From the NCBI GenBank assembly GCA_963812675.1, contig CAWEWR010000025.1, positions 1 through 64,000 of the forward strand: a DNA stretch of 64,000 bases, read 5' to 3'. The DNA comes from AP-15 sp963812675. GTDB taxonomy: Bacteria > Pseudomonadota > Alphaproteobacteria > ATCC43930 > CGMCC-115725. Positions 41,984-50,648 of this stretch are shown piece by piece (within the stretch, counting starts at the first letter, position 1; each line of letters begins with the position of its first letter). The notes beneath the pieces are model-generated. The model was not told the DNA's origin, made no database searches, and saw only the letters and a list, made by a program, of their open reading frames with translations. The translations under genes were made by a program, and so were the position numbers.

Positions 41984-44767
41984 TCAACTGCGCTTTAACT
42001 CCTGCATCAGCTTTTCCGCCTCGGTCCTGTCCGCGAACGAACCAGTGGAGCCGAGCAGGCTTTCAAGCATAGCACGAGCATCGGCCGCGCGGCCGACGCG
42101 ATGGAGGGCCACCGCAAGGTGGTATTGGACATCCAAGTCTTCCGGTGCCCGCAGATTGGCCGCGTTGAGGTACTCCAAGGCCGTCTCGGCTTCCCCTTGC
42201 TCCACCAAGATCCACCCGAGAGTATCGCCGATATGTGCGTCGCCCGGAGAGATCTTGAACGCCCGCTGAGCCAACTCGCGAGCGATCCCCAGTTCCCCCT
42301 GTCGCTGATAGAGGCAAGCCAGATTGTTTAGCGCGGTCGGGTCAGCCGGGTGGTCCTCGACCAGACGCGAGTATTCGGAGATAGCGGCGGCATTCTTTTT
42401 TTGCCCGGCATAATAGAATGCCAGTTCCGAGCGGGCCGTCAAATCGTTTGGGTCGACCTTCAGCCGGGCTTTCAGAAAGGCTTCCGCCTTGGCGGGCAGG
42501 CCCATACGAACATAAAGGCGGGTAAGAGCAGGCGCGAGCCCCTTGTCGGTGGGCCGCGACGCGACCGCGTTTTCGAGCAGGGAAACCGCCTCTTGGCCGC
42601 GCCCAGCTTTCTCGTATAGCTCTCCCGAAACCACGTCATAGATGCTGTTGCCCGGATCGGATGCGGCGAATTCCCGTGCCTTGGAGACGGCTGCCTCCAC
42701 ACCGTCGATTTCGGCGTCGGCTCGGATCAGATCGGCTCTGAGCGAGGCGTTCTGCGGCTCGCGAATCATCGCCTCTTTCAGTACGTCCCGCGCGTCGCGA
42801 AAGAATTGCGCCCGCTTTAATACGGCGACATAGGCCGACCGGATCGGCGTCGAATCCGGCGCGAGCTGGTGCGCAAGCTTGTAACTCGATATGGCCGAGG
42901 CGGTGTCCCCGGATTCCAGCCGAGTGCGGCCGAACGCGACGACGACATTCACGTCTCGCGGAAATTGCGCGTAGAGCTCGGCCGCAACCGCCTTCGCGCT
43001 GTTCCAATCACGCCGGGACTCATACAAGGTCACCAGCTCGAGCCCGGGGGTTGGATCGTAGGTGGCGGCGGCGCGAGCGCTGTTGAGTAGGTCCATCGCT
43101 TCCGGCCATTTCCTCTCTGCGATCGCAAGGCCCGCCAGACCGAGAAGGGCCATCGTATCCGCCGGTTTCTTCGCAAGAACATCGCGGTAGGTCCGCTTGG
43201 CATCTTCGGTGCGCCCGGTCGTCGCATACAGCCGGGCCAAGTCGCGAGTGGCCGCCGAAAAATCCGGATTGCGCGACAGCACAGCGCGAAACGCCGTTTC
43301 CGCGCCGGCATAATCCCGTTGCGCGACGCGGACCTCTCCCAGCAGAATTTGATAGAGCAAGTTGGCGGGATCCCGCTTGATCAGCGATTTCGCGACTTCT
43401 GCCGCCTTGTCCACGTGCCCGGCCCGCAACTCGGCCAATACCAGGGTTGGGCCGGCAATGGTGGCGCCGATTTCGCCCGAGAACACCTCTTCCAGCTGCG
43501 CAAGCCCCTGCCCCGCCTGGCCGGAACTGATCTCGGCAACCGCGACCTGCGTCTTGATGGCCGCATTCCCGGGGTCGAGTGTCGCTGCCTTCTCGAATTG
43601 CTGCAGGGCAGCTTCCGGCTTGCCGTCGGCCATGTAGGCGTTGCCGAGCAAGTTCAAAGTGGCTAAGTCCGGCGGCAACTTATCGGCGAGGGGTTTGAGA
43701 TAATCGATCGCCCGAGGCGCGCCGTGTTGCTGCAAACCGGCCCGCGCGATGAGCCGCGTCGCGCTCGGATCACTCGGGAAATGGTGGAGGTATTCGCGCA
43801 AGATATTTTCCGCGGGGCCAAATTGTCCGAGAGCAAATTTTGTTGCTCCCTGCACGTAATACCCATAGGGGAAGGCGGTGAAGGCGCTGGCGATGCTAGC
43901 GAATATTTGATCCGCCGTGGTGTAGTTCTGTCGCTTGACGTACTCCAGCCCGCGCAGATAGTTGGCCATGAAGTTCTTCGGGCTGGCCTGCAGGATCGGA
44001 TCGAGATCCCGATCCGCAGTCGCGAATTCACCTCGCGCTATGTTTACGTTGGCGCGACCGAGACGCGCCAGCCGATAATCGGGATCGATTTCGAGCGCTT
44101 CGCTGAAAAGCCGCACCGCGCCGTTTGCATCACCATGCGACCAGAGCATGTCGCCTTTGACCTGCAGCAGTTCGGCCGATTTCGGGCTGGCGGCGATCGC
44201 CTCATCAATCACCTGAACCGCTTCTTCCGGGCGCATGCCGCTGAGAAACCGAGCGAGCTGGATCCTCGGCTCCACCACACTGGGGTCCAATTTGATCGCA
44301 TCGCGCAATAAAGCTTCGGCTTTTGTGTCATAGCCCAGCCGAACCGCTGCGGTGCCGAGTGCCGTCCTGACCTTGCTTTCAAGAACCGGGTTCCGGTCGC
44401 CGGGCTGGATCAGATCATAAATTCCCTTGAATTCTTTCCGAGCCAGCATGGCATCAAGTAAAATGCTCAGATAATCCGCCTCGTCGCCGTTGAGGTCGCG
44501 GGCGGCGCGAGCTTCGCGCTCTGCTGACGCGGCATCCCCGAGCTGGAAATAGAGCCGTGCGATCTTGACATGGAGCGCGGCGTCCTGAGGTGACTTCCGG
44601 ATCGCGTTCTTCAACGTGATCAGACCGGCCTTGGGCTCCTCATCCTTGGAGTATTGCACGGCATCCCGACGCGAGCCGGAATCGTTAGCGATCGCGGCAA
44701 GATACGGCAACAGGCACAACGCGAAGGCGACAGAGTGCCAGAGATAGCTACGATGCAGCTGGGACAT
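41984..44767 (-). CDS. prsT: PEP-CTERM system TPR-repeat protein PrsT
   Basis: 927 residues. N-terminal signal peptide MSQLHRSYLWHSVAFALCLL with cleavage near AAIAND, then about 20 tetratricopeptide repeats up to the C-terminus, for example DEPKAGLITLKNAIRKSPQD, RLYFQLGDAASAEREARAAR and AEALLRDAIKLDPSVVEPRI. The length, the beginning (paired with a PEP-CTERM protein just downstream) and overall plan match the exosortase-associated PrsT family, usually encoded with exopolysaccharide genes; many members are lipoproteins, but a clear lipobox is not evident here. Role is presumed scaffolding for surface sorting or EPS export. ATG 44767 has GAGAG upstream. Confidence 0.8.
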   Translation of the reverse strand: MSQLHRSYLWHSVAFALCLLPYLAAIANDSGSRRDAVQYSKDEEPKAGLITLKNAIRKSPQDAALHVKIARLYFQLGDAASAEREARAARDLNGDEADYLSILLDAMLARKEFKGIYDLIQPGDRNPVLESKVRTALGTAAVRLGYDTKAEALLRDAIKLDPSVVEPRIQLARFLSGMRPEEAVQVIDEAIAASPKSAELLQVKGDMLWSHGDANGAVRLFSEALEIDPDYRLARLGRANVNIARGEFATADRDLDPILQASPKNFMANYLRGLEYVKRQNYTTADQIFASIASAFTAFPYGYYVQGATKFALGQFGPAENILREYLHHFPSDPSATRLIARAGLQQHGAPRAIDYLKPLADKLPPDLATLNLLGNAYMADGKPEAALQQFEKAATLDPGNAAIKTQVAVAEISSGQAGQGLAQLEEVFSGEIGATIAGPTLVLAELRAGHVDKAAEVAKSLIKRDPANLLYQILLGEVRVAQRDYAGAETAFRAVLSRNPDFSAATRDLARLYATTGRTEDAKRTYRDVLAKKPADTMALLGLAGLAIAERKWPEAMDLLNSARAAATYDPTPGLELVTLYESRRDWNSAKAVAAELYAQFPRDVNVVVAFGRTRLESGDTASAISSYKLAHQLAPDSTPIRSAYVAVLKRAQFFRDARDVLKEAMIREPQNASLRADLIRADAEIDGVEAAVSKAREFAASDPGNSIYDVVSGELYEKAGRGQEAVSLLENAVASRPTDKGLAPALTRLYVRMGLPAKAEAFLKARLKVDPNDLTARSELAFYYAGQKKNAAAISEYSRLVEDHPADPTALNNLACLYQRQGELGIARELAQRAFKISPGDAHIGDTLGWILVEQGEAETALEYLNAANLRAPEDLDVQYHLAVALHRVGRAADARAMLESLLGSTGSFADRTEAEKLMQELKRS

Positions 44768-45066
44768 TGACTTGCTCTCTACGGGACCATTTTCGTAATC
44801 GGTGCAATTTTAGCTTGTCGACGCGCTCTCCCCCAAGACGTTTCGCGGGCCGAACATTGGGGGACCGGCTCTCAATAGTGCTCCGAGTCATTCACACGAT
44901 TCTTCAGGCAATGATCACAACCGCTCACATCAAATCCCGCTACACCGGCGAAAGCCGGTCCTACGGCAAAAGTGGATCCCGGCCTTCGCCAGGAAAGCGC
45001 GGATTACCGGCCGGAGCCGATCCATCGGCGCGAACATATTGCCGGGGAACCCGCCATCGGCATCCT
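44768..45066. other. Intergenic region, nothing recognised
   Basis: About 300 bases upstream of prsT. Contains a possible prsT promoter and a short ACCGGCGAAAGCCGGT palindrome near 44944-44959, part of the same AAAGC-type repeat class. No gene is supported. Confidence 0.5.
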
Positions 45067-45195
45067 CTACGAGAGACCGATTTTGTCTCGCCCATATCCG
45101 AGCGCATCAGCATTTTCGTTGAGGCAGACATAACCCAGCGGGCGAAGCGCTGCGTCATAGAAGCGCTTGGCGCGCGCAAGATCGCGGACGCCCAT
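45067..45195 (-). pseudogene. VOC/glyoxalase-family fragment
   Basis: A 42-codon ORF with a near-ideal ribosome site (GAGGAGG six bases before ATG 45195). It reads MGVRDLARAKRFYDAALRPLG then YVCLNENADALGYGRDKIG before a TAG. This matches the first beta-alpha-beta unit of small VOC proteins (about 120 residues), but the remaining three units are missing and the usual N-terminal IDH residues are absent. So it is a truncated gene that still looks translatable. Confidence 0.6.
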
Positions 45196-45397
45196 TGAAA
45201 CCTCCTCAACTCGTGGGCTTGCCTCGGCTTAAGCCCGCCTCATGCGGGAGCGAAGGTGACCCGCCCGTGCTGCCGATCGCGCCGGACCCGAATGCAGGCG
45301 CTGCAGCCGCCTACCGACGTCGAGAGACGATCGAAGGAGCGCCGCGAAGGCGCCGCCGCCCTGGGTCCGACGATTTTCTGAAGCGGCAAGCGCGCCG

Positions 45398-46165
45398 TCA
45401 AATCGCCATCCAGCCGCCATCGACATTGTAGGCGGCGCCGGAGACATAGCTCGCCCGGTCGGAGCACAGCCAGACGACCATTTCGGCGATCTCCTCGGGG
45501 TTCCCCATGCGGTGGAAGGGGACCTGCGCGAGGATCGCCTCGCCGCGCCGGCGCATCGTTTCCTCGGTCATCGGGGTCTTGATGTAGCCGGGGCACACGG
45601 CGTTCACGCGGATATTCGCTTCGGCATATTCGATCGCGGCGGTTTTGGTCAGGCCGAGCACGCCGTGCTTGGCCGCGACGTAGGCGGACGAGGTCGGCAA
45701 TCCGACCAGCCCGGCGATCGACCCGGTGTTGACGATATTCCCGCCGCCCTGCGCTTGCATTTGGGGCAGCTCGTGCCGCATGCACAGCCACACGCCCTTG
45801 AGGTTGACCGCGATCATGCGGTCGAACGCCTCCTCGGACCACTCGGCGGTCTTCTTTCCGGCGGCTTCGACGTGCCAGCCGGCGATGCCGGCATTATTGA
45901 ACGCGCAGTCGAGCCGGCCATAGGCGCCGACCACGCCTTCGATCATGGCGCGGACATCCTCATCGCGCGTCACGTCGCCCGACAGCGATATCGCCTGGCC
46001 GCCGGCCGCGCTGACCTGGGCGACGGTCTCGCGGGCGGCTTCGGCCGAGACGTCGGCGACCGCGACGCGCGCCCCTTCGCGCGCAAAGGCCAAGGCAGTG
46101 GCGCGGCCGATCCCGCCTCCGCCACCGGTGATCAGCGCCGATTTCCCGTCGAGCAACCCGGCCAT
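45398..46165 (-). CDS. SDR-family oxidoreductase
   Basis: 255-residue short-chain dehydrogenase. NAD(P)-binding motif ITGGGGGIGRATALAFAREG, NNAG in DCAFNNAGIAGWH, and the catalytic Tyr/Lys in SSAYVAAKHG with the preceding serine in VNTGSIAGL. CPGYIKTPMTEE and the end VSGAAYNVDGGWM are typical of the FabG-like classical group; substrate unknown. ATG 46165 follows GGGAGGGAG, a strong ribosome site. It is divergent from the methyltransferase gene. Confidence 0.9.
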   Translation of the reverse strand: MAGLLDGKSALITGGGGGIGRATALAFAREGARVAVADVSAEAARETVAQVSAAGGQAISLSGDVTRDEDVRAMIEGVVGAYGRLDCAFNNAGIAGWHVEAAGKKTAEWSEEAFDRMIAVNLKGVWLCMRHELPQMQAQGGGNIVNTGSIAGLVGLPTSSAYVAAKHGVLGLTKTAAIEYAEANIRVNAVCPGYIKTPMTEETMRRRGEAILAQVPFHRMGNPEEIAEMVVWLCSDRASYVSGAAYNVDGGWMAI

Positions 46166-46275
46166 CGCTCCCTCCCGTTTTGATCCGCAGCAATCCTGCC
46201 ATAACGGCCGCGGCCGTGCCCAGGGCTCTTCGCGCGGAGCTCTGAAATGCGATCTGGCCAATGAATTAACTTTTC

Positions 46276-46299
46276 TTGACAACTGTGAGCTACCTCACA
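46276..46299 (+). promoter_or_regulatory. Candidate promoter/operator upstream of methyltransferase
   Basis: TTGACA at 46276-46281 is followed by the perfect palindrome TGTGAG-CTAC-CTCACA at 46284-46299, which would lie over the spacer/-10 region. It is a plausible repressor site for the methyltransferase; the -10 element is not well defined. Confidence 0.4.
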
Positions 46300-46376
46300 A
46301 TCCACGGCTGATCAGAACACCATGCTATTCACCCCGGCCCATCGGCCGTCCCGAGCACTCACTCAGGGGGGAACGC

Positions 46377-47432
46377 ATGGTCGACGACGCGAAACTGCAT
46401 CAGTTTATGGGACAAATGTTGTCGGATCTCGGCGGCGCGGCGAGCGTTGCACTGGTCCGGATCGGTGATGCGTTGGGGCTCTACAAAGCTCTGCACGAGC
46501 GCGGCCCAATGACCGTAGACGAGCTTGCCGCCGCGGCCGGAGTCAACCAGCGCTATCTGCGCGAATGGTTGTCGCATCAGGCAGCCTCGAACTATCTCTC
46601 GTATGACCCGGCGACGCAGAAATTCACTTTGCCGCCGGAACAGGCGATGGTCTTCGCGATCGAGGACAGCCCCGTCTACATGATGGGGGCGTTCGACCTG
46701 ATGACATGGATAACCGAGAGCAAGGATCAGATCCAGGCGGTGTTCCCGACCGGCGACGGCGTGCCGTGGAGCGACCACACGAGCTGTTTCTTTTGCGCGG
46801 TCGCGCGCTTTTTCCGCCCCGGCTACCACAACAATCTGGTGAGCAATTGGCTGCCCGCGCTCGACGGCGTCGTCGAAAAACTGGAGCGCGGCGCCAAAGT
46901 CGCCGATGTCGGATGCGGCCACGGCTGGTCCACGGTGCTGATGGCGAAGGCATTCCCGAACTCGCAATTCATCGGTTACGACTTCCACCCGAATTCGATC
47001 GAAACCGCCGCGGCACATGCTCGGGAACACGGGGTCACGGCGAACACCCGTTTCGAGGTCGCGACGGCGAAGGGCTATCCGGAAGGAGGCTTCGACCTCG
47101 TGGCTTTCTTCGATTGTCTGCACGACATGGGCGACCCGGCTGGCGCGGCCGCCCACGTTCGGCAATCTTTGAAGCCGGATGGTTCGTGGATGATTATCGA
47201 ACCAATGGCGGGCGATCGGCTCGAAGACAATTTGAACCCGGTCGGGCGGATCTATTACGCCGGCTCAACAATGGGCTGCGTGCCCACCTCGCTCTCGCAA
47301 GAGGTTGGCGCCGCACTCGGCGCACAAGCCGGCGAGGCGAGACTGCGCGATGTCATTACCTCGGGTGGGTTCCGCAGTGTCAGACGCGCCGCTGAAACAC
47401 CGTTCAACATGATCCTCGAAGCGCGCCCGTAA
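46377..47432 (+). CDS. SAM-dependent methyltransferase with N-terminal winged helix
   Basis: 351 residues. The N-terminal ~110 residues are a dimerisation winged helix (VALVRIGDALGLYKALHERG, TVDELAAAAGVNQRYLREWL) like that of O-methyltransferases and of Rv2258c-type enzymes. The SAM motif is VADVGCGHGWSTVLMAKAFP, then FDLVAFFDCLHDMGDPAGAA and LKPDGSWMIIEPMAG. ATG 46377 has GGGGGGA before it; the longer frame crossing the promoter is not coding. Substrate is probably a small molecule and is unknown. Confidence 0.88.
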   Translation: MVDDAKLHQFMGQMLSDLGGAASVALVRIGDALGLYKALHERGPMTVDELAAAAGVNQRYLREWLSHQAASNYLSYDPATQKFTLPPEQAMVFAIEDSPVYMMGAFDLMTWITESKDQIQAVFPTGDGVPWSDHTSCFFCAVARFFRPGYHNNLVSNWLPALDGVVEKLERGAKVADVGCGHGWSTVLMAKAFPNSQFIGYDFHPNSIETAAAHAREHGVTANTRFEVATAKGYPEGGFDLVAFFDCLHDMGDPAGAAAHVRQSLKPDGSWMIIEPMAGDRLEDNLNPVGRIYYAGSTMGCVPTSLSQEVGAALGAQAGEARLRDVITSGGFRSVRRAAETPFNMILEARP

Positions 47433-47459
47433 TCCCGACGGTCGGAACGCTTGTGCAGG

Positions 47460-48092
47460 TCACGTGGCGCGAGATGGAAGCAGCCCGAGCGCGACCAGCT
47501 CCTCCCGCAATCTCGCGGGTGTCGTGAAATGGATCGCGTGAATGCCGAAGGGAAGCGCGGCGGCGGCGTTCGCCTCGACATCGTCGACATAGACGGCGCG
47601 CTGCGGCTCGATCCCAAACCGTTCTATCAGCAGCACGAAGATGCGCGGATCCGGCTTGATCAACCCGACCTCACCCGAAACGCGGATTCCCCGGAACCAG
47701 CGGAGAAATGCGAAGCGCTGCAGCGCTGCCGGATAGGTTTCAGCCGACCAGTTGGTGAGTCCGTAGAGCGGGATGCCGCGATCGCGGAGCTCGGCCAAGA
47801 TCTCGACCGAGCCGGAAATCGGGCCGGCCAGCATCTCGTGGAAGCGGGCGTGATACGCGTCGATCAGCTCGGCCTTGTCAGGATGCTCGGCCTTCAGCAG
47901 GCGGGCGCCTTCGGCGAAGCTCCGGCCGGCATCCTGGCGGCGGTTCCATTCATGGGTGCATACCGTTGCCAGAAACTGTTCCATCGCCGCCTCTTCGCCG
48001 GCGAACAGCTTGCGGTAAAGATGCCGCGGGTCCCAGTCGATCAAGACCCCGCCGAGGTCGAATACCACGATGCTGCGGCCCGCCTCGGTCAT
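47460..48092 (-). CDS. HAD-family phosphatase
   Basis: 210-residue haloacid dehalogenase-like hydrolase with a small cap domain. Motif I VVFDLGGVLIDWDP (nucleophile Asp and acid/base Asp), motif II Thr in GLTNWSAETYP, motif III Lys in LIKPDPRIF, and motif IV Asp pair in YVDDVEANA. GIEPQRAVYVDDVEANAAAA and FGIHAIHFTTP are typical of YihX-like sugar-phosphatases. ATG 48092. Convergent with the methyltransferase; the tRNA-Phe gene lies immediately upstream. Confidence 0.88.
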   Translation of the reverse strand: MTEAGRSIVVFDLGGVLIDWDPRHLYRKLFAGEEAAMEQFLATVCTHEWNRRQDAGRSFAEGARLLKAEHPDKAELIDAYHARFHEMLAGPISGSVEILAELRDRGIPLYGLTNWSAETYPAALQRFAFLRWFRGIRVSGEVGLIKPDPRIFVLLIERFGIEPQRAVYVDDVEANAAAALPFGIHAIHFTTPARLREELVALGLLPSRAT

Positions 48093-48138
48093 TCAGAGGA
48101 GGCCTTTGGCTCGGTAAACTGAAGACACGAAAAGCTCG

Positions 48139-48214
<76 letters not shown>

Positions 48215-48276
48215 GCTCCGGCGAGGGGCGCTTATAGAAGAAACGCCGCAATCCTGTCCAGACGGACGTTCTCCCC

Positions 48277-49374
48277 TCAGTCGAAGAGGATGACGCCGCG
48301 CGCGACCTCGCCGGCGAGCATCAGCGCAAAGCCTTCGTTGATCTCGTCGAACCGATAGGTGCGGCTGATCAGATCGTCGAGGTTGATCTTCTTTTCCAGG
48401 TCGAGGTCGGCGAGGATCGGGAAGTCGATGTTGGGCCGCACCGAGCCGTAATAGGTGCCGCTGATGATCTTTTCGCCATAGACGATCTGCGACGGGTTGA
48501 TCGGCGCCCGGGTTGCGAAGGCCGGGATGCCGACGAGCACCGCCCGCCCGCCGGGGGCGACGGCGTCGATCACCTGCAACGCCGTCTGTTCGCTGCCGAT
48601 CGCGTCGAAGGCGGTATCGACGCCGAGTGCTTGCGTCATCTCGCGTACCCGCTCGACGACGTTCCCGGCAGTCGCATTGATCGTGTGGGTCGCGCCAAAA
48701 TTCGTCGCGTAGTCGAGCTTGTTGTCGCGCAGATCGCAGGCGATGATCGGGTTGGCTCCGACGAGCCGGGCGCCCTGGACGACGTTGAGCCCGACGCCGC
48801 CGCACCCGACCACCAGCACGCTGGAGCCGGCCGGGACCCGGGCATGTCGGATCACCGCGCCTATCCCGGTCGCGACACTGCAGCCGATGATCGCGGCATG
48901 GGTGAACGGCAGGTCGTCGCGCACCTTGACGACCTGCTCGGCGGGACAAACGACCTCTTCCGAGAACGTTCCGATGCGCGCCATCTGGTTGACCGGCTCG
49001 CCGTTCAGCCTGACGCGGGCCGTCCCGTCATGCATGCGCCAGCGCGGCGTGTCATTGTGTCCGATGCACAGCACGGTCTGCCCGGAAGAGCAGTAGCGGC
49101 AGCGGCCGCAATGTGGCCGGAACGAGAAGATGACGCAGTCGCCGGGCCTGACATTGTCGACCCCCGGCCCGTTTTCGACGACGATGCCGGCGGCCTCGTG
49201 CCCGAGCACCATCGGCAGCGGCAACGGCCAATCCCCGTTCATGATGTGCCAGTCGCTCATGCAGACGCCAGCTGCCTTGACCCGGACGCGAACCTCTTTG
49301 GACTTTGGCGGCTGCTGCTCGAGGTCGAGGATCTCCAGGGGTTTGTTGATCTCGGTCAGAACCGCGGCGCGCAT
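48277..49374 (-). CDS. Zinc-dependent alcohol dehydrogenase
   Basis: 365-residue medium-chain dehydrogenase. Catalytic zinc ligands C38 (GVCMSDWH), H59/E60 (GHEAAG) and C164-region (IIGCSVATGIG). The structural zinc cysteines are C89, C92, C95 and C103 (PHCGRCRYC...VLC). NAD-binding motif VVGCGGVGLNVVQ. Length and the position of the motifs fit the class III/AdhC group. ATG 49374 follows GGGAGG; the longer reading is rejected. Substrate unknown. Upstream a ~260-base gap separates it from the iron-type redox enzyme. Confidence 0.9.
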   Translation of the reverse strand: MRAAVLTEINKPLEILDLEQQPPKSKEVRVRVKAAGVCMSDWHIMNGDWPLPLPMVLGHEAAGIVVENGPGVDNVRPGDCVIFSFRPHCGRCRYCSSGQTVLCIGHNDTPRWRMHDGTARVRLNGEPVNQMARIGTFSEEVVCPAEQVVKVRDDLPFTHAAIIGCSVATGIGAVIRHARVPAGSSVLVVGCGGVGLNVVQGARLVGANPIIACDLRDNKLDYATNFGATHTINATAGNVVERVREMTQALGVDTAFDAIGSEQTALQVIDAVAPGGRAVLVGIPAFATRAPINPSQIVYGEKIISGTYYGSVRPNIDFPILADLDLEKKINLDDLISRTYRFDEINEGFALMLAGEVARGVILFD

Positions 49375-49637
49375 ATTGTCCTCCCTCAGCCGGACCGGTC
49401 CGATCACCCGGCACGCGACCTTACTTCCGCATGTCGCCGGGTTCCCGTCAACAGGCCAGGCGGGCAGAGACATCAGCCTCTCGCGCCCCGATTCCCAAAA
49501 TCAGTCGGATTTTACTTGACTTAGTTCCGGATTCGTTCTAGTGTCCAAAACGTAAACACGCTGTCCACATTCACTCGTTAAAAGCCTTTTTTAATATTTC
49601 GGTCGAGGCCGCTTCGACAAGCGCGCCAAGTATTCGA

Positions 49638-50582
49638 ATGTTGAGCCATTCTATAAATCATTTTGCATTCTGGAGTACTATGGGGATGTCACACATTTCT
49701 AGAGCAGCTTCCGATCAAGTTGCGCCATCAAATCCAACGGTCATTCCGAGCACCAGCGAAGCAATCTCGGGCCGCGGAGAGTGCCCGGTCGGTCGAGATT
49801 GCTTCGTCGCGCAAGGCGCGCCTCGCAATGACAACGACAATTGCGCGCCGTGCTCCGACGCAATCGACGAATTTCCGGTGGCGATCAGTCTGCTTGCCGA
49901 GCAACATCGCCCGTCACGGATGCCCTTCTTCCGCAATCTCGCGGCCCTCGACTACGCGACCGCCAGCGACCCGTCATTTCTCGGTCAGATACACCTTGTT
50001 TATCAGGCGGCGATGCACGCCACGCGCGCCGCCGTCTATTACCTGCCGCACCTCGACAGCCCAGCCTTGCGCAAGCGCAAGCTCCAGATATTTGTCGACG
50101 ATGACGGCCTGCCGGGCGGAGACACGCATCATTACCAGTTGACACGAGCGTTCTGCAATATCGGCGCCAAATGCGTGCTCGATGACGAGGAATTCGCAGG
50201 GCCGGAGGAATTGTGCCGGCAACTCGATGGCGAGGCGGCGCAATTCGTGCGCGTCGCCAAAACGCTCTATTCACGCTCGCTTGGCGCATGGTGCGCGATT
50301 GAGGTGATGTCGGTCGATTGGATGCGCGCCCTTGCCGATGCCTTATCGGTGCATTTCCCGCAATTCGCCGATGAGCCGTATTTTGCGGAGTGCTTTTCCG
50401 AGATGGTCGAAGAGCGCCACGCCGAGGAGTCGCTGTCGGTGACTCAAATGGTGCTGAGCGCGCAGCCGGCCTTGCTCCCCGCAACAATCGCGGACGCCAA
50501 GATCATGGCCGAGGCGCTCGATGGGGTTTGGACCCATCTCGACCGAATTGTCGCGATCCGACAAAAGGCGGCGCAGTCGTAG
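49638..50582 (+). CDS. Iron-containing redox enzyme family protein (TenA/heme-oxygenase-like)
   Basis: Up to 314 residues, all-helical heme-oxygenase-like di-iron fold. Conserved segments: FLGQIHLVYQAAMHATRAAV, PHLDSPALRKRKLQIFVDDD, GGDTHHYQLTRAFCNIGAKC, YSRSLGAWCAIEVMSVDWMR, and the Glu/His-rich ECFSEMVEERHAEESLSVT. The start is uncertain: the first ~65 residues are translated from a palindromic repeat (49740-49831) and do not look like family sequence. The true start may be downstream, or the repeat has become coding. The enzyme's substrate is unknown; it is 66 bases before an MFS gene. Confidence 0.7.
   Translation: MLSHSINHFAFWSTMGMSHISRAASDQVAPSNPTVIPSTSEAISGRGECPVGRDCFVAQGAPRNDNDNCAPCSDAIDEFPVAISLLAEQHRPSRMPFFRNLAALDYATASDPSFLGQIHLVYQAAMHATRAAVYYLPHLDSPALRKRKLQIFVDDDGLPGGDTHHYQLTRAFCNIGAKCVLDDEEFAGPEELCRQLDGEAAQFVRVAKTLYSRSLGAWCAIEVMSVDWMRALADALSVHFPQFADEPYFAECFSEMVEERHAEESLSVTQMVLSAQPALLPATIADAKIMAEALDGVWTHLDRIVAIRQKAAQS
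49741..49831. repeat. Palindromic repeat inside an ORF
   Basis: Perfect 13-bp arms CGAAGCAATCTCG (49757-49769) and CGAGATTGCTTCG (49794-49806), with outer TCATTCCGAG / CTCGCAATGAC partly complementary. It is the well-known CTTCGTCGCGCAAGGCG-type alphaproteobacterial repeat and lies across the N-terminal part of the iron-redox ORF. Confidence 0.7.
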
Positions 50583-50648
50583 CGCAGACTAGCGCAGCGC
50601 AGACGCGCTCGATGTCGCGGTCTCACATCGGCCAAGGAGCCGATTTCA

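Noticed and set aside
41574..42269. 231-residue plus-strand ORF between the PEP-CTERM gene and prsT
   Set aside because: Its sequence is a translation of two palindromic repeats and then of antisense prsT.
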